A DNA stretch of 64,000 bases from CAMASH01 sp041746635 (GCA_041746635.1 JBGTGQ010000054.1:1-64000), one strand, 5' to 3'. Numbered from the stretch's first letter, positions 44,435 through 52,939 are shown. Notes: generated by a model not told the origin, from the letters alone. A program made the numbers and translations.

Positions 44435-44466
44435 CCATCTGGTCGGCGTAACATCCGGCCAGATGG
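44435..44466 (+). terminator. Terminator after the T4SS operon
   Basis: CCATCTGGTCGG and CCGGCCAGATGG form a 12-bp stem (one G-T pair) with an 8-nt loop, followed by TTTC. It closes the plus-strand transfer block before the xis-like gene. Confidence 0.7.
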
Positions 44467-44505
44467 TTTCCCGTAATTCTCAACCGCCATCCCTATGCCC
44501 CTGTC

Positions 44506-44724
44506 ATGCCCACGAAAACAGCACCCCCTGAGAAATCCGAGTTCATCGCAATTCGCGAAGCCGCCGAATGGCTGGGAGTGCCGTTTTCCTCTCTGCGTAA
44601 ATATGTCGCCCGAGGATTGCTGCCTTCATATAAAATCGGCCGCCACCGCCTCTTTCGAAAACACGAACTCCTTGAGGCGATCCGTCAAACCAAGAAAGCA
44701 ACGCTTGACGAAATCTTGAGATAA
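44506..44724 (+). CDS. Excisionase-like MerR/HTH_17 protein
   Basis: 72 residues. The winged-helix pattern is IAIREAAEWLGVPFSSLRKYVARGLLPSYKIGRHRLFRKHELLEAI, the usual form of small excisionase-family proteins. It lies 0.5 kb from the integrase gene and probably directs excision. Its last 13 codons have a diverged copy in the scar at 49.4 kb. Confidence 0.78.
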   Translation: MPTKTAPPEKSEFIAIREAAEWLGVPFSSLRKYVARGLLPSYKIGRHRLFRKHELLEAIRQTKKATLDEILR

Positions 44725-44729
44725 GCCCT

Positions 44730-45152
44730 CTATTCTGAGAGTTTCTTGAAGATCTCAGGAGTAATCCCGTCTTTTCCGAGAGCCTGTAGAAGTTGTTGTT
44801 TGGGGCGCATCCTCAGTTCTGCTTTTTCGTCTTCCACGGTTTTTGCCAAATGGTCAAGAGCCAGTTTGTGGCGACGCGAATACAATAGTGCTCCTGCAAA
44901 CATGCTCGTCCCAAGCGAAAGCGACAGAACCGAGTAAAGGAGGATAAGCATCGTTCGTGTAGTCGGAGAACTGTCCTGCACCCAGAACTCTGATTGGACC
45001 ACGACCGCGACACTCCCCAAGCCTATCGCGACAATCAGTGCGGCGGATAGCAACTTGTGCCAGAGATGGTCGAATGCCGCGTAGGTGTATACAAAAACGA
45101 CCAGACTCGGGAGAAAAACCCAGATGAAGATCGACGTTAAAACCTCACTCAT
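44730..45152 (-). CDS. Small membrane protein beside the integrase
   Basis: 140 residues from the ATG at 45152; a longer version starting inside the integrase gene is less likely. Three membrane segments (SIFIWVFLPSLVVFVYTYAA, LLSAALIVAIGLGSVAVVV, TMLILLYSVLSLSLGTSMF) are followed by a charged helix. Function unknown. It is 53 nt downstream of the integrase stop and may share its transcript. Confidence 0.55.
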   Translation of the reverse strand: MSEVLTSIFIWVFLPSLVVFVYTYAAFDHLWHKLLSAALIVAIGLGSVAVVVQSEFWVQDSSPTTRTMLILLYSVLSLSLGTSMFAGALLYSRRHKLALDHLAKTVEDEKAELRMRPKQQLLQALGKDGITPEIFKKLSE

Positions 45153-45205
45153 CCTTTGAGGATACCAGAAAATTCTGGAAAGGAAATCCCATCCGCATTG
45201 AAAAA

Positions 45206-46519
45206 TCAACTTGCCACGATTTGAATTACCTTTGATGGCGTCAATGAGAACCACTCAGTGGCTTCCTCCTCGGTCACCAGTTCCCGGTAGTGTTCGAACA
45301 GCATTTTGGGACTATTACCTGCTTCCAGTGCCACTTGGGCGGCGCTTTTCGTCTCAGCCATACGATAGGAGCAGAAGGAATGCCGAAGTCCATTGTGGAC
45401 AAGGCTCACTCTTGGAGTGCCGTGCTCGTCATTGAGAGTGTGTTTCGCTGCCTGAAACAGACGGGTAAAGTGTGTCTCATTCCGGATTTCTGGAAGGACT
45501 GGCCCGCTTTCCTTCGCGTATGGTTTGAGCCATTTTTTGAGCGCGGGGCAGATCGGAGCCAGCCGACGCGTGGCGGTTTTCGATTTTTGACGACCTACTT
45601 CGATATACCCTTTCTTGAACCATATATCTTTCCATTCCAGCCGGAGGATTTCGATGCTACGCAGACCCGCGAAGCCACCCAGAGCCACAAAGGGCACGAA
45701 TCTCTTGTCAACATAGCGCAGTAGTTTGGCGAATTCTCCCGGTCTATAGATGCCAATGTTTCCGCATTTCTTGTCGTCGAAGCGGGTCACAAATTCCGCC
45801 TCGGTCTGCTGGCCTCGGGTCAGGTGATTTTTATCCCTTGCGTATGAGAAGAGTGTAACCAAGGCCATGCGGTAGTTGTTTTTTGTGCGGTCCCCGGCGT
45901 CTTCCAAACCGTCCAGCCACTTATCCATGTCGTCGGCCCGGATATCCCGGATCTGGCCGGTAAATGCCTTGGCGATGCGATTCAGCTTCGAAGTCAAATC
46001 CTCGACATACCGTTTTGATTTTTTCTTTTCGATGGCGGCAAGGTATTTCGTCACGAGATCGGGGAGGGTGATTTGCTGGAGGGCACCCCGGCTGTTTTCT
46101 TCATCGCGATGCTTGGCGAAAAACTCAGCCGCTTGGAGGATGGAGGTAGGCCCGAGAATTCGGCGGGCTTCGGCAAATTGTCTGGCAACCTCTGTGATCG
46201 TAACGTCAAACGGGCGAATGATGTCCACGGCATCCGTGATGGCAGCCGTTTGCTTGAGCGTGAACTTGGCGACGTGAACGTTGCCCAAGTTCAAATCTGA
46301 AATCAGTTGCTTGGCGCGTTTACGGGCTCCGTCCAAAGTGGGCACACGCTCCCGTTTCCGCTGCCCTTCGGCGTAATAGGCGAGGAGGTAGCTTTCCTTT
46401 CCCCGCAGGGGTGAAAGATACACGGGGATCTTGACTCCCTTGTATTCGATGACCTCAATTGGACCCCGTGATTTTTCTGTTTTCAGTGCGAGCGACATAA
46501 CGTAATTTGGATTTGTCAC
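45206..46519 (-). CDS. Tyrosine recombinase (integrase)
   Basis: 437 residues. The SAM-like core-binding domain is near 150-250. The catalytic domain has Arg in GFAGLRSIEILRLEW, the Lys in RQKSKTATRR, NGLRHSFCSYR (with Asn in place of the usual first His; the R and following H are kept) and the His and nucleophile Tyr in MLFEHYRELV. It starts 52 nt from a tRNA-3'-end-like sequence, as integrases of genomic islands do. It is expected to recombine that site with a partner copy. Confidence 0.88.
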   Translation of the reverse strand: MTNPNYVMSLALKTEKSRGPIEVIEYKGVKIPVYLSPLRGKESYLLAYYAEGQRKRERVPTLDGARKRAKQLISDLNLGNVHVAKFTLKQTAAITDAVDIIRPFDVTITEVARQFAEARRILGPTSILQAAEFFAKHRDEENSRGALQQITLPDLVTKYLAAIEKKKSKRYVEDLTSKLNRIAKAFTGQIRDIRADDMDKWLDGLEDAGDRTKNNYRMALVTLFSYARDKNHLTRGQQTEAEFVTRFDDKKCGNIGIYRPGEFAKLLRYVDKRFVPFVALGGFAGLRSIEILRLEWKDIWFKKGYIEVGRQKSKTATRRLAPICPALKKWLKPYAKESGPVLPEIRNETHFTRLFQAAKHTLNDEHGTPRVSLVHNGLRHSFCSYRMAETKSAAQVALEAGNSPKMLFEHYRELVTEEEATEWFSLTPSKVIQIVAS

Positions 46520-46571
46520 GCAATTGTCACTCCAACCATAAAAAGAGTCAACGACAGAGTAATAGCAACGT

Positions 46572-46598
46572 ATTCGAACCCTGTATCGCGCACCATTT
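46572..46598. repeat. Direct repeat, probable att site 1 (tRNA 3'-end-like)
   Basis: A 27-nt sequence identical to 48638-48664. It contains TTCGAAC (T-loop-like), a short stem part and CGCGCACCA, as at the 3' end of a tRNA gene. No full tRNA precedes it. Placed between the integrase start and the AbiE pair, it is likely one end of the integrated element. Confidence 0.65.
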
Positions 46599-46614
46599 TA
46601 AGGGCCTCTTTTCG

Positions 46615-46651
46615 CCCGCAAAGCCTGATAAATAAAGGCTATCCGGGTTTT
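46615..46651 (+). terminator. Terminator-like hairpin after att site 1
   Basis: AGCCT/AGGCT nested in CCCG/CGGG, followed by TTTTCG. The same structure follows att site 2 and is probably part of the tRNA-locus flank that was duplicated. Confidence 0.55.
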
Positions 46652-46659
46652 CGCTCCCA

Positions 46660-46896
46660 ATATAGCAGGTATGGAAAATGATGGAAAAGGCTGGTTTTCA
46701 AGACACCCACTGACACCCGAAAATCGTCTTAATTCAGGTGATTTCGAGAAGGAATGTCAGCGCGTTGGCGGGAATGACATACGCCACGCCGTTTGCCGCC
46801 ATCCTGTTGACTTCTTCGACCCCTCGGGAATCCAGACGACAGCATTTGTCGCAGCTGCGAAGGGCTGAGTGCCTTCAGGTTCGGTCATTGTGCGGA
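46660..46896. other. Diverged repeat and unassigned DNA
   Basis: After the hairpin there is a short reading frame from 46671 (start MENDGKGWFSRHPLTPE) that resembles a frame at 48740 (MKNNGKSWFRCYPLLPK). The remainder holds no supported gene. Confidence 0.45.
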
Positions 46897-47805
46897 CTAT
46901 ATCCAAGGTCCCGGATGTTTCCAGATTCTAACGAAGGCGGCTCCTGAGCGCAAAGAGAGGTGAATGGGTTCCAAAAACCTGCGGATCGACGTGAGAGTAT
47001 CGGGGAATGCAGGCGGCGCTTCCGAGGGCCGCATCCGTTTCAAAAAGCCCGCCCACTGTGATTGCTTGGAGGAATCGAAGGCAAAATCCTCCTCGAACAC
47101 CTGTGGCGTTGGAGGAAACTCCGTACCCCTTCTGCGGAACGTAGCGAGAACGGCAGCGCTCAGATCGGTTCCACGGAAATCCGAGGTTTTCGCCAGCATC
47201 CATACATCGAAAAAATCCTTCATGCGGCTATTGAGTCGTCCCAGAGAAATCATCGCCTCGAATTTTTCGGCGATGGCCGTTTCCCGGTTATAAGCGCGGA
47301 GGACGGGGGCGGGATAGTCAAGGATGGCCGGGTAGCAGATTTCCACCGGGCCGGGCGTCACCACATCGCTGAACCCCATATCAATTTGCATCGCGAGCCG
47401 TGTGGTTGCCAGCCGTCCGGTGAAAGTCGCCCTCACCCCTTCATAGTCGGCGTCCTCGGCGATTCTGATGGTGGTGACGCTTTCCGGGCCAAAGACAACG
47501 CCATCCTCTTCGACCTCAATTTGGCAAATTTCCGAAACGGTGGACTTGATGGCTTCGAGGTCATTGCTGGTTCTGGCGAGCAGATCAATGTCGCGAGTAG
47601 CGCGCAGGATCGGCGCACGCCAGGCGACGAGCATCAGGGCTCCCTTGAGAATGAAAAGATTTTGATGCCGGGACTGCGACAACCGATAGAGCCACCTTTC
47701 CAGCGCATAATACTGAACGAGGTCGTTGAAGGAACGGCCCGACTCTTTCGACGCATTTTTGAGACGCTGGTGAACCGAGGCTCCGACGTTTCTGAGAGTG
47801 CTCAC
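46897..47805 (-). CDS. abiEii: AbiEii-type nucleotidyltransferase toxin
   Basis: 302 residues from a GTG that overlaps the antitoxin stop (GTGA). The nucleotidyltransferase core shows FILKGALMLVAWRAPILRATRDIDLLAR (LKG then the metal-binding D.D pair in RDIDLL), and YNRETAIAEKFEAMISLGRLNSRMKDFFDVW, with the conserved Lys and the family R..KD..D. Type IV systems of this kind give abortive infection; the toxin modifies tRNA or GTP in known members. Order antitoxin-toxin is typical. Confidence 0.88.
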   Translation of the reverse strand: MSTLRNVGASVHQRLKNASKESGRSFNDLVQYYALERWLYRLSQSRHQNLFILKGALMLVAWRAPILRATRDIDLLARTSNDLEAIKSTVSEICQIEVEEDGVVFGPESVTTIRIAEDADYEGVRATFTGRLATTRLAMQIDMGFSDVVTPGPVEICYPAILDYPAPVLRAYNRETAIAEKFEAMISLGRLNSRMKDFFDVWMLAKTSDFRGTDLSAAVLATFRRRGTEFPPTPQVFEEDFAFDSSKQSQWAGFLKRMRPSEAPPAFPDTLTSIRRFLEPIHLSLRSGAAFVRIWKHPGPWI

Positions 47806-48404
47806 GTTACCGCCTCCAGATAGGGCCGCATGACGGATTCCACCCGACACAAGCGCGCGAAGTCCAGAACCTTGTCGAAGCGCCGCCGCTTGCTTCGGGC
47901 ATAGTTGCGAAGCGCCTCCGTGGCGATCTCCATCCCGATTCGGCTGCGGAACTTGAAGATGTCGGCCAGAGTTTTTTCCCGGCTGAAGACGCGGACGTTT
48001 ACGCCGTCAATGAGATGATTTTCAACTCCACTGGATAAGGATTCCCGGGAGAAGTGGAATACCTCAATCGGCGGATGCTCGATTTTGGGCGTCCAGCTTC
48101 CGGGCCGAAGTGCGATCTGCACCGTGTGCGGGATCTGGGTAGTCAGTTCGTGGAAAGCGAGCGCGCTGATGAGGCAAACCACCGCCGAGGGAACCCGTTT
48201 GGCCGTCAGCATCAGATCGGGATTCGTCAGCGGGGGAAGCCCCGCGAGGCGAAAAATTCCCCGGGCGGCTTGTTCCAAGAGCCCCGCGTCCCGCATTTTA
48301 TAAAGTGTGCGGGGATGCACTCCCGCTTTGATGGCGTCACGGGTGCGAATGAGGCCTCCGCTCGCTTTGAACAGTCGTTCCGCTCGTTGAATGGATGCGC
48401 TCAT
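47802..48404 (-). CDS. abiEi: AbiEi-type antitoxin
   Basis: 200 residues from the ATG at 48404, which has AGGA before it; an upstream ATG adds 9 residues. The N-terminal winged helix is SGGLIRTRDAIKAGVHPRTLYKMRDAGLLEQAARGIFRL. The C-terminal antitoxin domain includes VRVFSREKTLADIFKFRSRIG. AbiEi proteins repress their own promoter and neutralise the toxin. It overlaps abiEii by 4 nt. Confidence 0.88.
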   Translation of the reverse strand: MSASIQRAERLFKASGGLIRTRDAIKAGVHPRTLYKMRDAGLLEQAARGIFRLAGLPPLTNPDLMLTAKRVPSAVVCLISALAFHELTTQIPHTVQIALRPGSWTPKIEHPPIEVFHFSRESLSSGVENHLIDGVNVRVFSREKTLADIFKFRSRIGMEIATEALRNYARSKRRRFDKVLDFARLCRVESVMRPYLEAVT

Positions 48405-48412
48405 GGGATTCC

Positions 48413-48460
48413 TGGATAAAAACCAAGGCACATATTTACATCTCTATAGTTATTTATCCA
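48413..48460 (-). promoter_or_regulatory. AbiE promoter region with inverted repeat
   Basis: TGGATAAA (48413-48420) and TTTATCCA (48453-48460) are perfect inverted arms, 32 nt apart, flanking AT-rich promoter-like DNA just upstream of abiEi. AbiEi family members are known to bind inverted repeats in their promoter, so this is a likely self-control site. Confidence 0.55.
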
Positions 48461-48637
48461 GAGCAATCTGGTCACGAGCAAAGCAAGGAGCGTAGGTTCA
48501 TGATCTCAAAGCACCAACCATGAAGCGTTTGCCCGCTATTCGAGTTTCCCAAACAGCCAACGTTTCCGAACTTTCAGGCGCAAGGGACGGCGGTACATCC
48601 CCATGAATCTTGTTGATTGTCGACACAGGTTTTACGC
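48461..48637. other. Intergenic DNA, nothing recognised
   Basis: About 180 nt between the AbiE promoter and the second att-like repeat. No open frame or repeat could be supported. Confidence 0.6.
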
Positions 48638-48664
48638 ATTCGAACCCTGTATCGCGCACCATTT
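48638..48664. repeat. Direct repeat, probable att site 2 (tRNA 3'-end-like)
   Basis: Identical to 46572-46598 over 27 nt. Here ACAGG occurs shortly before, which could pair with the CCTGT, but the loop is too long for a tRNA. Together with site 1 it brackets the AbiE pair. Confidence 0.65.
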
Positions 48665-48682
48665 CTCCAGAGGTCATTTTCG

Positions 48683-48722
48683 CCCGCAGAAGCCGATGAA
48701 TACAGGCTCCGCGGGGTTTTTA
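48683..48722 (+). terminator. Terminator-like hairpin after att site 2
   Basis: CCCGC and AGCC pair with GGCT and GCGGG, followed by TTTTTATT. It is the counterpart of the hairpin at 46615 and is a good Rho-independent terminator. Confidence 0.65.
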
Positions 48723-48729
48723 TTGGCAG

Positions 48730-49237
48730 AATGAGAGGTATGAAAAATAATGGAAAAAGCTGGTTCCGCTGTTACCCATTGTTACCCAAAATGGCCCTCG
48801 CGTCAGAGTGTTTTGCAGTCAAAAATCCTGGAAATTCCCCCAACGCGCTGTTGGCCTGCTTGCCTGTTCAGGCCATGATGCCCCCATGAGATTTCCTTTT
48901 TGCAAATTCTCTCGGGCAGAGGGTGCGCAAAAGATTCTGGATTTCAACAGTGTGTTCATCACGTCTCCGATGGTGCCGACGACTATAACCGCGCCGTAAT
49001 GGAGTTCCTGCACCAGCGGTTTAGGATTCTGAGCTTGGTTCGCCATGTCATCGACGTGGAGCGGGACTACTACAACTCCCACAGCGAAGATCTCCTATTG
49101 AGACTCGCATAAGAGAGTGACATCAAGGCCACAAATCAGCCTGGGTATAGCAGGCGGAGATAATCATTCGACGTCGGCGCATGCGGCGAAGCGCGGCGGT
49201 GGCTTCCGCGCTCAGTTCGTTGCGCCAATCAACCCGG
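48730..49237. other. Remnant DNA between att site 2 and the scar
   Basis: A short frame at 48740 resembles the one at 46671. A second open stretch ending at 49112 (ADDYNRAVMEFLHQRFRILS) looks like the tail of a lost gene. Nothing here is complete, and no function can be given. Confidence 0.45.
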
Positions 49238-49425
49238 ATGGCTGCCCTGCTTCTCGGCATCGGTCTCGCGGTCATGCTTTCCCGCCAACACCCGCCCGCG
49301 TTCAGCTTTGGCGCGGGAACCGTGCCTTTTGTTTTGGTGACGGCTTACGTGCTGATCCTCCGCCAAGGCAAGCCGAAGCCATGCGTCAGGCCACCAAATC
49401 CAGCCTCGACGAAATTCTGAGATAG
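49238..49425 (+). pseudogene. Deletion scar: virB3 fragment joined to xis 3' end
   Basis: 49238-49380 encodes AALLLGIGLAVMLSR, FSFG.GTVPFVLVTAYVL and LRQGKPK, matching the VirB3-like protein at 26.7 kb. In the next frame, 49383-49425 encodes RQATKSSLDEILR and a stop, matching the last 13 codons of the xis-like gene at 44.7 kb (RQTKKATLDEILR). Everything between virB3 and xis (about 18 kb in the intact element) is missing. Both parts are diverged, so it is not a recent copy. This is the footprint of a second, related element. Confidence 0.82.
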
Positions 49426-49448
49426 GACTTCTCGCGTGGTGATTAGCC

Positions 49449-50621
49449 CTACGGATTTGTTCCTTCGGGCTCGAGTCGCGGAGGCTCTTCCAGAATCGAT
49501 AGAATTTCCTGTGCGCAAAATACCCGGTCCCGTTTGCTGTCTCCCATCTTTTTAAGGATACCGCGACGCTCCAGCCGCCTGATGCCGTCTGCCGCTGTGT
49601 TGTAGGCGACCCCAAGTTTTTCCTCCACGCTCCGCGGAGTCAGGTATGGATTCGAGCCAATCAGATCAATCAGCTTGGCGGGCGTGGTGGAGGAATCACT
49701 GGCGGCCTCCGTTCGCCACTTTTCAAGCAGAGCATTGATCCGTTCCGCCCGGCTCACGGCGTCCTCGGCTTGGCGGGCGACTCCGTTGCAAAAATATTGG
49801 AGCCATTCTTCCCAGGCGCTTCGTTCGGTTATGTCGCGCAAGCGTTCATAATAATCTCGCCGGGTCGCTTCGAAAAAAGCACTGAGGTAAAGTAGCGGCA
49901 ATGGCAGGACTCCCCGAGCGCAGAGCAACAAGGTAATAAACAGCCTCCCAACGCGGCCGTTTCCGTCAAGGAAGGGATGGATGGCTTCAAACTGATAGTG
50001 CATGAGTGCCGCTTGAACCAAAGGCGGCAGGGAATCTTCATGGAGAAACTTTTCCCAATCCGCGAGATCCTCCATCATATCTTCGTGAGGCGGCGGAACA
50101 TAGCTGGCTTGGGCCAGAGTGCAGCCGGGGGTGCCGATCCAATTTTGCGAGCGGCGGAATTCTCCCGGTGTGGCACTGTTTCCGCGCACGCCATCCATCA
50201 GTTTTGCATGGATTTCGCAAACCAAGCGGAGAGACAGGGGCAACGATTTCAACCGTTCCAAACCATACTCAAGGGCCACCACGTAATTGCCCACTTCCCG
50301 AAGATCGTCGGGGCTTCTGGCCACGGCTGCGCCTGCTTCCATGGCGAGAAGTTCTCCCAAGGTCGATTGAGTGCCCTCGATGCGACTCGAATAAACCGCC
50401 TCACGCTGAACGAAAGGGCGAATCAAGAGATGCGGGTTCGGTAATCTGCGCCCTTCTCCCGCGAGTTTGCCAAGCAGCCTGTCGGCGTCGGATAGCGCGC
50501 GCACCAGCGACGAAGACCATTGAATGGCGGGCGGCAGGACATTCGGATGAAATGCTTTGTAGCCTTTGCCTGTCTCTCTCCAAGTTCCTGCGGCCTTGGC
50601 AGTATTTTTTTGTCGTGCCAT
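49449..50621 (-). CDS. Fic-domain protein with winged-helix C-terminus
   Basis: 390 residues. The Fic motif is HPFLDGNGRVGR (about 214-225). The inhibitory motif SSRIEGT (S..(E)G) is near residue 80, N-terminal to the core, so this is a class II Fic enzyme that can block its own site. The C-terminus (IDLIGSNPYLTPRSVEEKLGVAYNTAADGIRRLERRGIL) is a winged helix. Fic proteins transfer AMP to target proteins. The promoter just upstream has three copies of one 8-nt motif, suggesting self-control. Confidence 0.9.
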   Translation of the reverse strand: MARQKNTAKAAGTWRETGKGYKAFHPNVLPPAIQWSSSLVRALSDADRLLGKLAGEGRRLPNPHLLIRPFVQREAVYSSRIEGTQSTLGELLAMEAGAAVARSPDDLREVGNYVVALEYGLERLKSLPLSLRLVCEIHAKLMDGVRGNSATPGEFRRSQNWIGTPGCTLAQASYVPPPHEDMMEDLADWEKFLHEDSLPPLVQAALMHYQFEAIHPFLDGNGRVGRLFITLLLCARGVLPLPLLYLSAFFEATRRDYYERLRDITERSAWEEWLQYFCNGVARQAEDAVSRAERINALLEKWRTEAASDSSTTPAKLIDLIGSNPYLTPRSVEEKLGVAYNTAADGIRRLERRGILKKMGDSKRDRVFCAQEILSILEEPPRLEPEGTNP

Positions 50622-50624
50622 GAC

Positions 50625-50674
50625 TGAAATAGTAAAGGTTGCTATTTCAAAAACAAGGAGAAATCTGAAATAGC
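50625..50674 (-). promoter_or_regulatory. Fic promoter with three TGAAATAG arms
   Basis: TGAAATAG (50625-50632), its complement CTATTTCA (50642-50649) and TGAAATAG again (50666-50673) form two overlapping inverted repeats directly before the fic start. A dimeric regulator, possibly the Fic winged helix, could bind here. Confidence 0.55.
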
Positions 50675-50867
50675 GGCCAACCTTGTTTCACCCCTCTCGT
50701 AGCTTCCGGGCAACATGAATAGCGCAATTATTGTGCTATTTATGCAGTTCCCGGACCTTTTTAGGCCCACGCGGTTCTGGCCTGATGAACTGATAAGGCC
50801 TCTACACTCGGCCCTGCAAGGCTGCGCGACTTGACACAAGCTGTCGAGAATCGTCCCATCCCAAAAG
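50675..50867. other. Intergenic DNA with a small hairpin
   Basis: AATAGCGCAA and TTGTGCTATT (about 50718-50740) form a 10-bp stem with one G-T pair. No gene is seen in this stretch. Confidence 0.5.
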
Positions 50868-51726
50868 ATGCGTCTTTCCGAATTCATCCGCTCTGAGATG
50901 GAAACAATTCTCAAGGAATGGGAGGCGTTTGCGACGACGCTGCAGCCAACGTCGGAGAACATGTCTGCGCTGGCGCTTCGTGATCACGCCCCGCAAATTC
51001 TCAGGGCGGTTGCCCTTGAACTTTCCGCGCCGCAGACCACCCGTGAGCAGGCAGAGAAGTCCAAGGGTCGGAACAGGTGGACCAAAGTTCACGAAGGTTG
51101 GCGGCGATTGTTGATTCATCGGACGACGCCATAATCTCGAAAAACCTCGACGGCATCATCCAAAGCTGGAACGCCGCAGCGGAACGGATTTTCGGCTATA
51201 CCGCCGAAGAAATGGTCGGCGAGTCTATTATTCGCCTCATTCCACCCGATCTCCAATCGGAGGAAACGGACATTATGGCGCGAATTAAGAGTGGGCAGCG
51301 CATAGACCATTTCGAGACGATCCGCAGGGCGAAGGACGGAACTCGATTTGATATTTCCCTCACCATCTCGCCCATCAAGGACAGTAGAGGCGTCATCATC
51401 GGCGCTTCAAAAAGGACTGGCCATCATTGATCGGAACGCGAAGGCGCAGGCCCAAATCATCGAAGACTTGTTGGACATGAGCAGGATCATCTCCGGCAAA
51501 GTCCGCTTGGATGTGCAGACGGTCGACCTTACCCGAGGTTTTTTTGACGGGGGCGAGGGTGCTGGTGGTGGACGACGAAATAGACGCACGCGAACTCGTG
51601 CGGCGGCTACTGGAACTCGCCGGGGCGGAAGTGCAGACTGCCGGGTCCGCGTCGGAGGCGTTCAAAGCCATCGGCACATGGAATCCCAACGTGCTTATTT
51701 CCGACAATGCCAGTACAACGTGCGAA
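50868..51726 (+). pseudogene. Decayed hybrid sensor histidine kinase
   Basis: Pieces of one long kinase lie in order but in different frames. 50868-51060 encodes an RsbRD-N-like helix bundle (IRSEMETILKEWEAF). 51077-51410 encodes a PAS domain (AAIVDSSDDAIISKNLDGI, then GYTAEEMVG). 51405-51530 encodes part of a HisKA region (QAQIIEDLLDMSRIISGKV). 51550-51726 encodes a receiver domain beginning (ARVLVVDDEIDARELVRRLL). The ATPase domain is missing. Frameshifts and internal deletions have destroyed it. Confidence 0.78.
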
Positions 51727-51786
51727 TGATTCGTCGTTTCAAGTGCGGAGGCAAGTCCCGCGAGAGGGCCGCAACCGGCCACCGTA

Positions 51787-52047
51787 TCAGGAAGCCAGGT
51801 GAGATCCGGCGGACATCATGAGGGACAAACCGAGCCCATGGCACAAGGCTGCGTAAACCTCCTCCTCAAAGAAGGTGACCTGGCCTTTGTAGTCGGGTTT
51901 GTAATCAAAAAAACGGTCGCCGCGCAGCCCCCGGCCGGCCACGCACTCTACCTCGGGAACCTCAATGGCCGGATGTGTGCCTGCTGATTGCCCGAAATGG
52001 CCGAAAAAATTATGCCCGGGCGAGAGGTAGATGGCCGTAACGCGCAT
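51787..52047 (-). pseudogene. Truncated MOSC-domain gene
   Basis: 86 residues that resemble the start of a MOSC-domain protein (IYLSPGHNFFGHFGQ, then VECVAGRGLRGDRFFDY and KGQVTFFEEEVY). The usual C-terminal part is absent, replaced by unrelated residues. MOSC proteins handle sulfur linked to molybdenum cofactor enzymes. It follows the nitrate-reductase fragment by 6 nt, so both are remains of one molybdenum-related operon. Confidence 0.65.
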
Positions 52048-52053
52048 ACTTCG

Positions 52054-52935
52054 CTACGTGCCGTAGATTTTCACCGCGCAAGCCTTGTACGATGGCTGGC
52101 GGGAATGAGTGTCGAAGGCGGGGTACGTCAGCCGGTTGACCTCCCTGTAGTGCATGGGAATGAAGATCTGCCCCGGCTGAACAGTCGGAGTGATAAAGGC
52201 CGCAGCCTGTAGCTCACCCCGTCGCGATGCGACACGCACGGCACCATTCGCGGCAATCCCCAGCCGATCGGCATCGTCGGGATGGATCTCCACATAGCAA
52301 TTTGCGGGATAAAGTTTTCTCAGCACATCAGATTTGCCGGTGCGCGTATTCGTATGCCATTGCGAGGAGGTTCCCCGCCCGGTGAGCAGGAGGAATGGGT
52401 ACTCTTCATCTGTCATCTCGGGCATCGGGCTCGGTTCGGAAAAAATGATCCGGGCCTTGCCGTCGTGCGTGAAAAAGCGTCCGTCCTCGAAAAGACGGCG
52501 TTCGGGTGCGCTCGTCGTTTCGGATGTGGACGGCCATTGAATGCCGCCCCGATCATCGATCATGCGATAGTCCTCGATCCCAGTGAATTCACATGGCTGA
52601 TCGCGTGAAACCTCCTTGAGAATCTGGAACGCAGCTTCCGGTGAACTCCACGGGGCAAACATTTCTCCACACCCCCAATGGTGTGCGACAAGTTGAAAAA
52701 TCGCGAAATCCGACAAGGCCAGTCCGGGCGCACGGCGGACCTTCTTGATCACACCGATACGGCGTTCCGAGTTGATGAGTGTCCCTTCCTTTTCGCCCCA
52801 GCCGGCCGCTGGCAGGATCAGGTCCGCATGCTTTGCCGTTTCCGTGGTGGGATACATGTCCTGCACGACGAGAAAGTCCAATTTTCCCAGCAACTCGTTG
52901 AACTCATTGTGATTGATCCAGGAATCCCTGCCTCC
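52054..52935 (-). pseudogene. C-terminal fragment of an assimilatory nitrate reductase
   Basis: 280 residues, with a little more homologous sequence upstream (NEFNELLGKLDFLVVQDMY). It includes TAKHADLILPAAGWGEKEGT, FLLLTGRGTSSQWHTNTRTG and a molybdopterin dinucleotide-binding end (GQIFIPMHYREVNRLT). The iron-sulfur and first molybdopterin domains are gone, so the product cannot be active. The 5' junction is near 52.94 kb, where possible DUF1015-like coding sequence on the other strand begins. Confidence 0.72.
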
Positions 52936-52939
52936 GGCC

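Noticed and set aside
46572..46598. A functional tRNA gene
   Set aside because: Only the 3' part is present; no anticodon arm, D arm or matching 5' acceptor stem can be found upstream in either copy.
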